A stretch of DNA of 64,000 bases from CAYXZR01 sp964470025 (lineage in GTDB: Bacteria; Patescibacteriota; Patescibacteriia; Buchananbacterales; UBA6539): assembly GCA_964470025.1 (NCBI GenBank), contig CAYXZR010000002.1, positions 1 to 64,000 of the forward strand. The letters run 5' to 3'. The position numbers were made by a program, and so were the translations under genes. Under the pieces are notes generated by a model that saw only the letters and a program-made list of their open reading frames with translations, was not told the origin of the DNA and ran no database searches. The stretch's first letter is position 1; the number at the start of each line of letters is the position of its first letter. Shown piece by piece: positions 53,056 to 62,604 of this stretch.

Positions 53056-54810
53056 TTACATGCGCTCTGGTGTCTCAATACCCAACAACCGCAAACTTTC
53101 AACCAATACTTGCTGCACACACTCAAGTAGCAACAAAAGTGCTGCGCGCTGCTTCGAGTCAGCCTTGGCAATTGATACTGATTCATATAGGGTGGCAAAC
53201 TGTCGCGCCAGATCGTACGTATACTGACTCAACACCGACGGATCGTGTCGTTCAACAGCCTGCTCAATAATCACAGGAAACTTAGATAACTGCTTAACCA
53301 ATGCAAAAGACACATCCCCTGATAGCTGTGAGTACTCTACCTTGGTACTTCGCTTCTTGGTTCCAAGCTTTTCAAAAATTCGACTGATGCGAGCATTAAC
53401 ATACTGCAGATACGGCCCTGTCTTTCCAGTAAAAGCGATGCTTTCTTTTGGATTAAAAATCATTGTAGTTGAAGCACTACTGCTAAGTAAGAAAAACTTC
53501 AATGCCCCAATTGCAATTTGACTAGCTCGCTGTGAAACTTCTTTATCTGACAACTCTTTATCACGTGAGGCGACCTCATCACTAGCCATACGAATCAAAC
53601 CATCTATAATATCGTCAGCAGAAGTTCCCTCAGGCAAACCTTCGCGAGATTTAATCTTGCCATCTGGGAGTCGAACCATGCCATAAGATAAATGATAGTT
53701 CTTCTTGATGTTCTCAAAATGCAGTAACTCTAAAATTTTAAAAAGTTGCCTAAAATAATTATCTTGCTCAGAGCCTACAACATAGATTGATTCATCAAGC
53801 GTGTACTTATTTTTCAAAAATGCTAAGTATAAATCCTGAGTCATGTATAGTGCAGTACCATCAGATCGAAGTAAAATTTTGTTTGGCAAACCATAGGCCT
53901 CGAGATCAGCATAAATATAGCCATCTTTATGTTCTTTAAGATATCCTGCTTTTAACCCTTTTTCAACGATCTCTTTACCATGACTATAGTATTCACTTTC
54001 ATAATACTCTTGATCAAAGTGATCGATATTAAGCTTACCTAGAGTTTGCCGAAAACCATCAAGCACCCATCCCATCATCTTCTGCCACAGTTGCATAACT
54101 TCTTTCTTACCCTGCTCCCAGTCCACAAGAAGTTTCTGCGCTTCTTTTTCAAGCGAAGGATGCTGCTCAAGCTGCTCCCCGAATTCAACATAATATTTAC
54201 CAACAAAAGCATCTGGTTTCATCTTAAGATCTTGTGGAGACTTATTTTTACCCCACTTCATATAAGCTAACATCGCCTTTGCAATAGCAATCCCTCGGTC
54301 ATTGTATAGTGTCACTTCAAACACTTTGTATCCAAGTTTTTTAAACAACCGAGACATACTCCACCCTAAAGCAATATTGCGAAGATGACCGATAGTTAAA
54401 GGCTTGTTGGTATTCGGAGAAAAGTACTCAATCATTATCTTTTTACCTTTGCCAATTTTTGATGCGCCAAATTTTGATTTTTGTTTAAAAATCTCTTTCA
54501 ACACTGCCTCAGAAAAAGTAGCTCGGTTAAGATAAAAGTTAATGTATGGTCCTACGGCTTCAACTTTCTCAAGCACTCCAGAAGGTGTGCACGAGTCAAC
54601 AAACAACTGTGCAATTTCTGCAGGAGATTTCTTCATCTCTTTAGCCAGCGCAAAACAGCCAACAGCAAAATCACCAGCAACATTTTCTGGTGCATAGTCA
54701 ATACTCAACAAAGCAGCCTGCTCGGCATTAAAGTAACCACTCAGCAGCTCTTGTATCGTATCATGCACCAAGCGCTCAGCTTGGCTATAGGTAAATTGAT
54801 TATTGCTCAT
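53056..54810 (-). CDS. argS: Arginyl-tRNA synthetase
   Basis: 584 aa from the ATG at 54810 (MSNNQFTYSQAERLVHDTIQELL). The N-terminal additional domain is followed by EYFSPNTNKPLTIGHLRNIALG (HIGH motif). SLSYGMVRLPDGKIKSREG stands in the KMSKS place, and the DALR anticodon domain ends LLRLLGIETPERM. The open frame extends to 54927, but that part is the T-box RNA. The start codon directly follows the T run of the T-box terminator, with no Shine-Dalgarno sequence. Confidence 0.96.
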   Translation of the reverse strand: MSNNQFTYSQAERLVHDTIQELLSGYFNAEQAALLSIDYAPENVAGDFAVGCFALAKEMKKSPAEIAQLFVDSCTPSGVLEKVEAVGPYINFYLNRATFSEAVLKEIFKQKSKFGASKIGKGKKIMIEYFSPNTNKPLTIGHLRNIALGWSMSRLFKKLGYKVFEVTLYNDRGIAIAKAMLAYMKWGKNKSPQDLKMKPDAFVGKYYVEFGEQLEQHPSLEKEAQKLLVDWEQGKKEVMQLWQKMMGWVLDGFRQTLGKLNIDHFDQEYYESEYYSHGKEIVEKGLKAGYLKEHKDGYIYADLEAYGLPNKILLRSDGTALYMTQDLYLAFLKNKYTLDESIYVVGSEQDNYFRQLFKILELLHFENIKKNYHLSYGMVRLPDGKIKSREGLPEGTSADDIIDGLIRMASDEVASRDKELSDKEVSQRASQIAIGALKFFLLSSSASTTMIFNPKESIAFTGKTGPYLQYVNARISRIFEKLGTKKRSTKVEYSQLSGDVSFALVKQLSKFPVIIEQAVERHDPSVLSQYTYDLARQFATLYESVSIAKADSKQRAALLLLLECVQQVLVESLRLLGIETPERM

Positions 54811-55025
54811 AAAAAAACTCTCATCTCTGAATAGGAAAATCCTATACAGGGACGAGAGTTCTCCCGCGGTACCACCCTGTTTTCTCTCAATTTTTTGAGA
54901 GACACTCTTTTGGTACAAAAGCCTCAAAAGCTCGTTTCAGGCAATGCTACGGCTAGACTTTCAGCTACTCTAGCTTGCTCCTACGCGCTTGCTACCCTAC
55001 TTTTTCTTTCTCATAGGCTGTACAA
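54811..55025 (-). ncRNA. T-box riboswitch, tRNA-Arg specific, controlling argS
   Basis: Minus strand. Stem I is closed by AGCCT/AGGCT (55015-55019 with 54920-54924). It has AAAAAGTAGGG on its 5' side and a distal GCTAGA/TCTAGC helix. The specifier loop has GAAACGAGC, with the Arg codon CGA at 54932-54934 followed by a purine. The T-box AGGGTGGTACCGCGGG is at 54863-54878. Its TGGT fits a tRNA with discriminator A. The terminator AACTCTC..GAGAGTT plus T7 (54811-54860) competes with the antiterminator AGGG/CCCT. Uncharged tRNA-Arg should turn argS on. Confidence 0.9.
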
Positions 55026-55066
55026 CCATCCTACATCAGCACTATAAAAAATGCAAGTAAACTCAG

Positions 55067-56653
55067 CTATAATGTACATCGAACTGTCCCATGCACAGCT
55101 CTGATTTCTTCAATATCAACTGTATGACGTTCACCCAAAATAACGACCCCTTCGGTGCCGGCAACATCGGGCACAATATATCCAATTTCATCATCAAAAA
55201 ATTGATATGGGATGTGCCCCATAGTATATAAATCCAACGAACTAAATTTACGCATATTAGGTCGAGAGTATGTGCTCAGTCCCGATCTAAAACGGCCATT
55301 ACCCTCATCAATCCATCCTGTACCACCAAGGGGTGAAATCATATCAAGATAGTATGACCAATGATACTTATTTTCATCAAGTAGCGCAGATGAAGCCATC
55401 TCAGTATCACCAAAAGTAAGGTATGAGCCCCACTGATGACCAATTTCATGCAGCATTATATTTAACACATGATCCTCATTATCTTGCGCTGTAATAGAAT
55501 ATTTACCAACAGGTCCCATAGTAATTACACCTTTAAGACGTCCACTGCTACCAAACTTTGCGCTCGAGTCAAACACAGTTCGTCCAATTCCTCGCACATG
55601 ATTTGATACTGACGTAAAATGGGCAATCTCCCCTTCAACAACTTGCGGTATTGCAAAATCAGTCCAAACAAAAATAAAATCAAATTCATCAGGATGAGCA
55701 TCGTAGAAAATATTAATCAACTCACTTTTCACTGCAAGTAATCCATCATTTCGTAAAAGAGTAGTATATTCCGTCACATCAGCAGTAACTAAAGGATAGG
55801 AAGTATCAATACTTGAAAAACCATCAGTAGCCCATGTGTAGCGATCCTCTACTTTTGATTGCAAGTGCTGCAAAGTCGCAACATTCTGGTTAAACACGGT
55901 AACGTTGTCGGTATTAGAAAGATAGATAAATGCGGCTTTTAATTCGTCATTGCGACAATCAGCAGTTGAGGTGATCGGCAATGCTGCAGGGTAATTCAAC
56001 CAAGCGCTATATCCTTTAAGAGGTGTCTCACGAGTAAGATAATTCAATCTTCCTTCAATAATATGCTGGGATAAAAACCCATTAGCATACACATCCGCCT
56101 CACTAGCAAAAGGTTGTAGCACTCCATTATCTTTGTAGTAATACATATCCATCTCAGCCACATGGTATACAAGATTATCTGGAACCGGATAAGCATATCT
56201 CACATCTTCACCTTGAAGATAATCAGAAAAAAACACTTCAGGGAGTTCAACAACCAACGCATTCCAGTCGTCACCATAAATCGCTCGAGCAACTTCCTCG
56301 GAAACAATCTTTCGCAATACTCCACCCTGCTCAACTGCATATACATCAGGCGTAGTAGGTGTAGTAATCAGACTGGTACCTGGACGCATAGTTATATTTT
56401 TACCCAGCGGCGCGGCAAGCAGTACGCTATTTGAAACCACACTCACCTCATCAAAGCTATCACCATACCAACTTTGATAAACACTTTGTGTAGGAAATAC
56501 ATGCCGCACACCATCATTATCCAAGTAATACACTGTGCTGCTCTGCACAGAACGAACGAGTCCACTAGCAGCGCTAGTAGTGCTGGTAGTAAATAAAAAG
56601 ACACCAAAAAATACAACACACACACTAATAAATCGATTCATACTATTCATCAC
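55067..56653 (-). CDS. Secreted HEXXH metalloprotease-like protein
   Basis: 528 aa (start at 56653 or the in-frame ATG at 56641). The signal peptide (MNRFISVCVVFFGVFLFTT to TSAAS) is followed by a module typical of CPR secreted proteins: VYYLDNDGVRHVFPTQSVYQSWYGD, ITMRPGTSLITTPTTPDVYAVEQGGVLRKI, ARAIYGDDWN. The C-terminal half has NIMLHEIGHQWGSYLTF, a zinc HEXXH site, and SSLDLYTMGHIPYQF. It is probably a secreted zinc peptidase acting on surface or host proteins. The third zinc ligand is not identified. It precedes nothing closely; the upstream kinase gene is on the same strand and overlaps its start. Confidence 0.8.
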   Translation of the reverse strand: MMNSMNRFISVCVVFFGVFLFTTSTTSAASGLVRSVQSSTVYYLDNDGVRHVFPTQSVYQSWYGDSFDEVSVVSNSVLLAAPLGKNITMRPGTSLITTPTTPDVYAVEQGGVLRKIVSEEVARAIYGDDWNALVVELPEVFFSDYLQGEDVRYAYPVPDNLVYHVAEMDMYYYKDNGVLQPFASEADVYANGFLSQHIIEGRLNYLTRETPLKGYSAWLNYPAALPITSTADCRNDELKAAFIYLSNTDNVTVFNQNVATLQHLQSKVEDRYTWATDGFSSIDTSYPLVTADVTEYTTLLRNDGLLAVKSELINIFYDAHPDEFDFIFVWTDFAIPQVVEGEIAHFTSVSNHVRGIGRTVFDSSAKFGSSGRLKGVITMGPVGKYSITAQDNEDHVLNIMLHEIGHQWGSYLTFGDTEMASSALLDENKYHWSYYLDMISPLGGTGWIDEGNGRFRSGLSTYSRPNMRKFSSLDLYTMGHIPYQFFDDEIGYIVPDVAGTEGVVILGERHTVDIEEIRAVHGTVRCTL

Positions 56654-58898
56654 CTAAATAAGTAAGCTGAGGATCATGCTCTTCTTCAGAAGGCAGTTTC
56701 TTTGGCGGAGTGACAGGAAGTGAGACAAAGAATCGAGAGCCCTTACCCTTACCCGCGCTCTCTGCACCGAGCGTACCGCCATGAGCATCAGCAATCATCT
56801 TAGCCACAAAAAGACCAAGTCCCAGCCCTTCGGTATGCATCTGGAAACTTCCCTTCGCGCGAGAAAATTTTCTAAACAAATGCGGAAGTGTTTCCTTATC
56901 AACTCCAGTACCCGTGTCTTTTACACTAAACGTCACCATGCCTTCAGGCTCATTATCAATGGTTACTTCTATTGAGCCTTCATTAGTATACTTAATCGCA
57001 TTGTCTACAAAATTCATCATCACTTCGTGCAACTTACGATCAGTCATAACTTGTGGCAATTTCTTCTTTGGCTTCTTAAATGTTAACTTCAATCCCTTCT
57101 TGTCAGCATTTACTTTCAAATTTTCTACTACCTCAGCTGCCTTATCTTCCAACTGTGTTAATTCAAAATTGTACTCCTGGCGACCGGACTCAATACGAGA
57201 AATATCAAGCAAGTTCTCCACTAGATCAATAAGTCGCTCATTTGCCTGAAACACTTTATCAAGTTGTGTTACCACTTTTTTCGACACCTTACCAAATGAG
57301 CCTTCCTGCAACATCGAAATATACCCCTTAATCACAGTCAATGGCGTACGAAGTTGATGAGAAGCAATTGAAATAAAGTCTGACTTCATCCGATCCATTT
57401 CACGCAGCTGTTCATTTGCCGCTCGGAGTTCTTTAGTAGCATCATCCACTCGCTTCTGCAACGTACGGTTAAATTCCTTAAGCTCTTCATACAGCTGAGC
57501 ATTCTCAACCGCGATAGCTACTTGCCCTGCGATCAACTCAAGCACATTCAAGTCTTGTTGGGTATATAGATCTCCTGACTTCTTAGTACCAAGTGCGATC
57601 ACACCAATAATTTTATCTTTAACAGTAAGTGGAATAATCAAGGAAATGTCAGCGGAATGCAGTGCATAAAGTAATTCTTTATTATGTGGCTGATATTCTC
57701 CAGCCTCATACATTGCCTTTCTTTCATCGATAGCAAGGATATGATTATCTGAAACAGAAAACTCTTTTAACATATCAGATTCTTTACCCCTAGCCAAAAG
57801 CTCGGGCTCACCTTTTCTGAACCCTGAACTATATTTTACTTGCAGCTCACTATCTACAGATAATAAAACAACAGCGCTCTTGGTTGGATGAAAAGACTCT
57901 TCTACTAGGTTGCAAACTGAATTCAATAGAGTATCTAAATCAATAATTCTTGATGTTTTATCATTAACTGAATTTAAAAGTTTATCTGGATTATAAGATT
58001 GCTTATACAAAAAAGAACTTGTAATTTTTTCGAAATACTTTCTTAACGGTGCATAGCCAATAACGACCAAAATACCTGAAACTAAACCTGACGCAATATT
58101 GGGTGACAAGAATGAATTAGAACCAGAACTAAAAGCTAATCCAAACAGTGAAGAAAGTAAAGTAAAAACTAATGTTACGATTGCAAGACTTAAACTAAAA
58201 ATAAAAGACCTAAAGACTACTGTACGCACATCCATGAGTCTATATTTAACTATTGCATAAGTAATAACTATCGGATATAAAGCAAATAAAATAACTGGAT
58301 AAGGTGGCACTTGAACATTAAATGTAATAAAAAATACACTACCACCACCACTAAAACCTAATAATGAGGAAAGGAAAACATACCTTAATTGACTATACGC
58401 CGCTCCAGTCTTCTGCAACATTTCCCTATAAAGTATGAATAATGAAAATGCAACCGCACCAAAAAAATGAAGAGTAAAGTATATGTAAAGCGGACCAGCA
58501 TTACACACAAAGTTAAAAATATACTTTGGTAACACGTCATCAACAAAATAATGTGTGGGATTAAAAATAGTAAAAATTAAGCTCAAAACATAAGATATGT
58601 AGAGGTAAGCTTTATACTTCTTATACCTATCAATCAACGAGATTATAAAATGCAAATAAAGCGTCGGAATAAAGATGGCTGCTCCATGAAGCACATAATT
58701 CGAAACCCATGCCACAGACTCGCTTTCAGCAGAGATCATGAAAAAATAACCAAGACTCCAAACAGAGGTAAAAATATTTAGCCTCAACCAAGCTTGATTC
58801 ATCTTTCTTTTTCTATTTCTGAAAAATGCCACAATACCAGATAGTAACGCGATTACACTACCCAAACCCAATGAAATTAAGAAATAATTTAACAACAT
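56643..58898 (-). CDS. Membrane sensor histidine kinase (7TM, GAF, HisKA, HATPase)
   Basis: 751 aa. Seven to eight membrane helices lie in residues 1-275. A GAF domain (about 310-460, LIIPLTVKDKIIGVIALGTKK) and a coiled coil (ELKEFNRTLQKRVDDATKELRAANEQL) follow. HisKA has the phospho-His in SIASHQLRTPLTVIKGY. HATPase has NFVDNAIKYTNEGS, VKDTGTGVD and GLGLGLFVAKMIADAHGG. The N-terminal half is more AT-rich than the catalytic half. It starts one base after the unknown 533-aa gene, so the two are translationally coupled. No response regulator is adjacent; the lone receiver at 52.7 kb is a candidate. Confidence 0.93.
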   Translation of the reverse strand: MLLNYFLISLGLGSVIALLSGIVAFFRNRKRKMNQAWLRLNIFTSVWSLGYFFMISAESESVAWVSNYVLHGAAIFIPTLYLHFIISLIDRYKKYKAYLYISYVLSLIFTIFNPTHYFVDDVLPKYIFNFVCNAGPLYIYFTLHFFGAVAFSLFILYREMLQKTGAAYSQLRYVFLSSLLGFSGGGSVFFITFNVQVPPYPVILFALYPIVITYAIVKYRLMDVRTVVFRSFIFSLSLAIVTLVFTLLSSLFGLAFSSGSNSFLSPNIASGLVSGILVVIGYAPLRKYFEKITSSFLYKQSYNPDKLLNSVNDKTSRIIDLDTLLNSVCNLVEESFHPTKSAVVLLSVDSELQVKYSSGFRKGEPELLARGKESDMLKEFSVSDNHILAIDERKAMYEAGEYQPHNKELLYALHSADISLIIPLTVKDKIIGVIALGTKKSGDLYTQQDLNVLELIAGQVAIAVENAQLYEELKEFNRTLQKRVDDATKELRAANEQLREMDRMKSDFISIASHQLRTPLTVIKGYISMLQEGSFGKVSKKVVTQLDKVFQANERLIDLVENLLDISRIESGRQEYNFELTQLEDKAAEVVENLKVNADKKGLKLTFKKPKKKLPQVMTDRKLHEVMMNFVDNAIKYTNEGSIEVTIDNEPEGMVTFSVKDTGTGVDKETLPHLFRKFSRAKGSFQMHTEGLGLGLFVAKMIADAHGGTLGAESAGKGKGSRFFVSLPVTPPKKLPSEEEHDPQLTYLGDE

Positions 58899-60500
58899 CT
58901 ATACTCCAAGCTTAGTAAAATCACTATTAATAGTTACGTACTTAGCCAGATCAACTAAACTACTAAAGGTTACATTAATACCATGGTGCGGCTCTACATG
59001 AACATCTCCAATATAAGTTATCTCATTTGGTAAATTACTTAGGTATGATTCAAGCTTACCTTGCATCGCATAAATTGCACCTTGTAAAGCAGAGCATGAG
59101 ACAGAGGGATTAGATTGACCATACACCAACCAAGCATCGTCAACACTATTTACGTCTACACTGCCGTGCCAATGGCAAATGGCTAATCCACTTTCGACTA
59201 ATTTATGAGCAAATAAAGATGACCTATGAAAATAATAATCAATCGCAGCAACAACAACATTTGCAACTGCATGAGAAAGTATTACGCGAGAATCAAACGA
59301 AGGGCGATAATTGGCAGACAGTTCTATTCCTTTAGGCATTTGTAACATCATCTGACCTTTATAGATACCCATCTTAACAACATCCTTAGCTTTATCTAGC
59401 TTAGTCTTATTAGCACCAGATCTAGTTGTTAAAACCCAGACCTCAGGAATGCCAACTAATAAATCTTTACCTGCAACATTAACTTCAAGGTAAAAGTCAC
59501 CAAACCTGTCATAAAAATCAGATGGAATTTCATTTTTTTCATAAGCCAATTTAGCGACAGATACAGGAAGCTGCCTTGCAAGAAAACCATAACTCATTCC
59601 ATTTCTCTTATCTAGATGCAAAGAACCGATCCATCTATAAAAAGGATTTCTAAAAAGTAATTCTGAAATATCCTTACCCTTAGGGAATAGCTCCGACTCA
59701 TCAAAAATCGGACCTGCATCAACCATATCGCTAATATATGGGCTTAAATATTCTGAATCAAAATCAAAATGGTCCTTAAGAATATTAAAATCATCAAGAC
59801 TTGGTGGCACTACAGGTGCGTAAACCTTAGTTAATAAGGAGTCTAGAATATCCTGAGTAAAATTTTCCGACCTAACATCAAATACAGGATTAGACATATT
59901 AAAGGAATACAACATCCAGTTTGACTCATTAAATTGAACGATAAGATTACTCATTGTATCTGCAAATAAATTTAAAGCTAAGTCGGCATGCTCATTAAAT
60001 GTCAGATTTTTTTTATTAAAATCTCGATCATATACTAAAGTAACTATCGGATTTCGCTTAAAACTATTAGTAAAGTCCATAGCCAGCAACTCATTCTCTC
60101 GCAAAAAAGTAAAGATGGCTATATCTTTTTTTAATTTTTTTCCGAATATAAAATTCCAAAAATTATTTAAATAGAGTGACTTTAGTGACTTATATACACT
60201 CTTAGTGGTCCTAAAAGTATGTGAAAAAATCTGTTTATTTACATACAAAAAAATACCAACTCTCTTTACCTTACTCCTCCATGATAGATGAGTAAGGTTA
60301 TCTTCAAAATCAAGTACTTCCACACCCAGTTTTTCCATTGAACTAATCAATTTATCCATGAATTCCTTTTCATGAATACTAAGTTTTCTAGTTGCAACGG
60401 ATAAAAAAGTAACCTTAAGATCATGAGCCATTTCTTTTGAACTTAACTCAATTTCACTTCTAAGCCCTAATATCTTTTTGATCTGATAAATATTAATCAT
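58899..60500 (-). CDS. Unknown 533-aa protein coupled to the histidine kinase
   Basis: No family is recognised. The protein looks soluble, with no signal peptide or membrane helix. Visible blocks are DIAIFTFLRENELLAMDF, VPPSLDDFNILKDHFDFD, NPFYRWIGSLHLDKRNGMSYGFLARQLP and ICHWHGSVDVNSVDDAWLVYGQSNPSVSCSALQGAIYAMQGKL. The last third has HWHG, CSALQGA and HVEPHHGINVTF, which could be a metal or catalytic site. Codon and base composition are clearly more AT-rich than in neighbouring core genes. A perfect TATAAT lies at 60548-60553. The one-base spacing to the kinase suggests a joint signalling role, as sensor input or effector. This is inference. Confidence 0.75.
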   Translation of the reverse strand: MINIYQIKKILGLRSEIELSSKEMAHDLKVTFLSVATRKLSIHEKEFMDKLISSMEKLGVEVLDFEDNLTHLSWRSKVKRVGIFLYVNKQIFSHTFRTTKSVYKSLKSLYLNNFWNFIFGKKLKKDIAIFTFLRENELLAMDFTNSFKRNPIVTLVYDRDFNKKNLTFNEHADLALNLFADTMSNLIVQFNESNWMLYSFNMSNPVFDVRSENFTQDILDSLLTKVYAPVVPPSLDDFNILKDHFDFDSEYLSPYISDMVDAGPIFDESELFPKGKDISELLFRNPFYRWIGSLHLDKRNGMSYGFLARQLPVSVAKLAYEKNEIPSDFYDRFGDFYLEVNVAGKDLLVGIPEVWVLTTRSGANKTKLDKAKDVVKMGIYKGQMMLQMPKGIELSANYRPSFDSRVILSHAVANVVVAAIDYYFHRSSLFAHKLVESGLAICHWHGSVDVNSVDDAWLVYGQSNPSVSCSALQGAIYAMQGKLESYLSNLPNEITYIGDVHVEPHHGINVTFSSLVDLAKYVTINSDFTKLGV

Positions 60501-60630
60501 TCTCTAAGCCTTCTAGCGGCAATTAGTAATAAAGATAATCACTTAATATTATACCACGATAGCACTCTTTAGTGAATGGCAATCAAGAATAAAAAAAGCC
60601 TTTCGGCCACTCTATAAATAACCACTAAAA

Positions 60631-62385
60631 CTAATACCCACGATGAGGTTGATTGTACATTTTTTCAATCTGTGATTGATAATGCTGCTCCACAACTCTA
60701 CGTCGGAGCTTCAAGGTTGGAGTCAATTCATCTTTTTCTTGAGAAAACCCTTCCATACTTGGAATGTAAAAGTTACGAATACACTCCCAGTCAGCCAACT
60801 GTCTATTAATTTTCTCAATTCGCTCAGCGATAAACGCACGAAGCTGTGGTGTTCCGATCATCTCATCAGGCTCACCTACTTCTACACCACGTCGCTCAAG
60901 CTCACGCGGCACATCTTGCCAGTCAGGGATAATCAACGCAACCAAGTATCCTCGCCCATCACCAAAAACAGCAGATTGACTAATATAGCGATCGTTATTT
61001 AACAGCGACTCGAGTTGTTCTGGCCAAGCAATCTTTCCATTGGCAAGAGAAATCATCTCTTTTTTTCTACCAATAACTGTGAGATATCCTTCTTCATCGA
61101 TATATCCCAAGTCACCGGTATGAAACCAACCCTCTTTATCTATCACCTCATCAGTTAGCGCTGGATTTCGATAATACCCCTTCATCACCATCGGCCCTCG
61201 AGTCAAAATCTCCTTGTCATGATTAATTTGCAACTCTACTCCAGGAAGTTTTTGCCCTACAGTTCCTGGCTTTACTGCTCCAGGACGATTAACAGTAATC
61301 ACTGGCGCTGTTTCAGTTAATCCATATCCTTCATAAATAGGTACTCCGATGCGACTAAAAAATCGCACCAGCTTATGGTTCAAACTTGCTCCACCAGAAA
61401 TAGTAAATTTAATTTTACCACCAAGCTTTGCTCGAATTTTTTTAAAAATTACCCGGTCAGCAATAATATGCTTAAAGGTTCCCTTCTCTTGTTTCAAAGC
61501 CCAGATAAATAACCGATGTGATAACTTACCTTTTTGCTTAAGTCCCTCCCAAATAGATCGATGTAGTTTCTCATACACTCGAGGAACTGACACAAGCACT
61601 GTCGGACGTACTTCTAGTAAATTTTGCTTGAGCTGTTTCACACCTTCGGCATGTGCTATAGCAGATCCACGACACAGCATCGGCGCATAATATCCAGCAG
61701 TTCGCTCAAAAATATGTGACAACGGTAAAAACGACAATAACGTATCGGTCTCTGACAGTGGCATTACTGTTGCAGCAGCTTCTGCGTTGAGCAACAAACT
61801 ATGATGTGAAAGCATCACACCTTTAGGCACTGCGGTAGTACCTGATGTGTAGATGATCGTTGCAACATCATCAGGATGAGTAACTGTTTCGATAACCTCC
61901 TCTGACTTACGACCTATTTTACGAAATGCATCATAGCTAATCACTCGCTTGTCAGCATCAAAATTCTCATTTTCTTTAAGATCTTTGTAAATTACTGTTT
62001 CCAAATGAGGCAGCTCATGCATGATAAGCATCACCTTAATAAAAAGGTTCTGTTGACTAACATACAGAACCTTTGCTTTAGAATCGTTTAAAATGTGTTT
62101 GATAATTGTAGGTGAAACAGTAGTATGTACTGGCACGACAATTCCTCCGAGGCGTAGAGTTGCGATATCAAGACGGACCCACGCTTCAGAGTTTTCTGAT
62201 AATATTGCGACCCGATCTCCTTGTCGCACACCGAGCTCAAAAAGCCCTCGAGCTGTTTCAGTAATGCGCCATTTCATTCCCTTGAAAGTAATTGGCGCGT
62301 AGCTACCAAATGCTTTCGAGTACAAACATGGGCGCTTTGGAAAGCGCTGTGCAGTTATATCAAATTTTTCCGGAATCGTATTCAT
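60631..62385 (-). CDS. Long-chain fatty-acid--CoA ligase (AMP-forming)
   Basis: 584 aa of the FAA1/FadD15 type. The AMP-binding P-loop is IIYTSGTTAVPKGVMLSHHSL. LSFLPLSHIFERTAGYYAPMLCRGS, YEGYGLTETAPVITVNRPG, WFHTGDLGYIDEEGYLTVIGRKKEMI and the Lys-bearing C-terminal ANGKIAWPEQLE follow. It activates fatty acids to acyl-CoA at the membrane. The promoter spacer holds a 7-bp inverted repeat (62412-62431), a likely regulator site. Together with plsC it suggests use of imported fatty acids. Confidence 0.93.
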   Translation of the reverse strand: MNTIPEKFDITAQRFPKRPCLYSKAFGSYAPITFKGMKWRITETARGLFELGVRQGDRVAILSENSEAWVRLDIATLRLGGIVVPVHTTVSPTIIKHILNDSKAKVLYVSQQNLFIKVMLIMHELPHLETVIYKDLKENENFDADKRVISYDAFRKIGRKSEEVIETVTHPDDVATIIYTSGTTAVPKGVMLSHHSLLLNAEAAATVMPLSETDTLLSFLPLSHIFERTAGYYAPMLCRGSAIAHAEGVKQLKQNLLEVRPTVLVSVPRVYEKLHRSIWEGLKQKGKLSHRLFIWALKQEKGTFKHIIADRVIFKKIRAKLGGKIKFTISGGASLNHKLVRFFSRIGVPIYEGYGLTETAPVITVNRPGAVKPGTVGQKLPGVELQINHDKEILTRGPMVMKGYYRNPALTDEVIDKEGWFHTGDLGYIDEEGYLTVIGRKKEMISLANGKIAWPEQLESLLNNDRYISQSAVFGDGRGYLVALIIPDWQDVPRELERRGVEVGEPDEMIGTPQLRAFIAERIEKINRQLADWECIRNFYIPSMEGFSQEKDELTPTLKLRRRVVEQHYQSQIEKMYNQPHRGY

Positions 62386-62407
62386 AGCTTCAAAAAAAGA
62401 CTACTTA

Positions 62408-62437
62408 AGCATATCGCTAAATTAAGCGATACGTCAA
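62408..62437 (-). promoter_or_regulatory. Promoter with operator in the spacer, acyl-CoA ligase
   Basis: Minus strand TTGACG (62432-62437), 18 bases, TATGCT (62408-62413). The spacer is filled by TATCGCT-6-AGCGATA (62412-62431). Confidence 0.6.
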
Positions 62438-62482
62438 GTTTATTTACAGATTAAACATACTCCTATAAGATAGCCAACACAT

Positions 62483-62555
62483 GCCCCCATAGTTTAACCG
62501 GATAAAACGAGGACCTCCTAAGTCTTAGATCTTGGTTCAAGTCCAGGTGGGGGCA
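62483..62555 (+). tRNA. tRNA-Arg (anticodon CCT)
   Basis: Acceptor GCCCCCA/TGGGGGC, D arm GTTT/AAAC, anticodon arm AGGAC-CTCCTAA-GTCTT giving anticodon CCT (reads AGG), and T arm CTTGG-TTCAAGT-CCAGG. The discriminator is A. CCA is not encoded. Confidence 0.95.
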
Positions 62556-62557
62556 AA

Positions 62558-62590
62558 TAAAAAAGCACATCATGTATTTCTGATGTGCTT
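62558..62590 (-). terminator. Terminator between SPFH gene and tRNA
   Basis: AAGCACATCA/TGATGTGCTT 10-bp stem. The stronger T run is on the minus strand, ending the SPFH transcript. Confidence 0.7.
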
Positions 62591-62604
62591 GTATTGTAAT
62601 CACG

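Noticed and set aside
54811..54927. N-terminal extension of argS
   Set aside because: This DNA is the T-box antiterminator and terminator; ArgRS homology begins at 54810.
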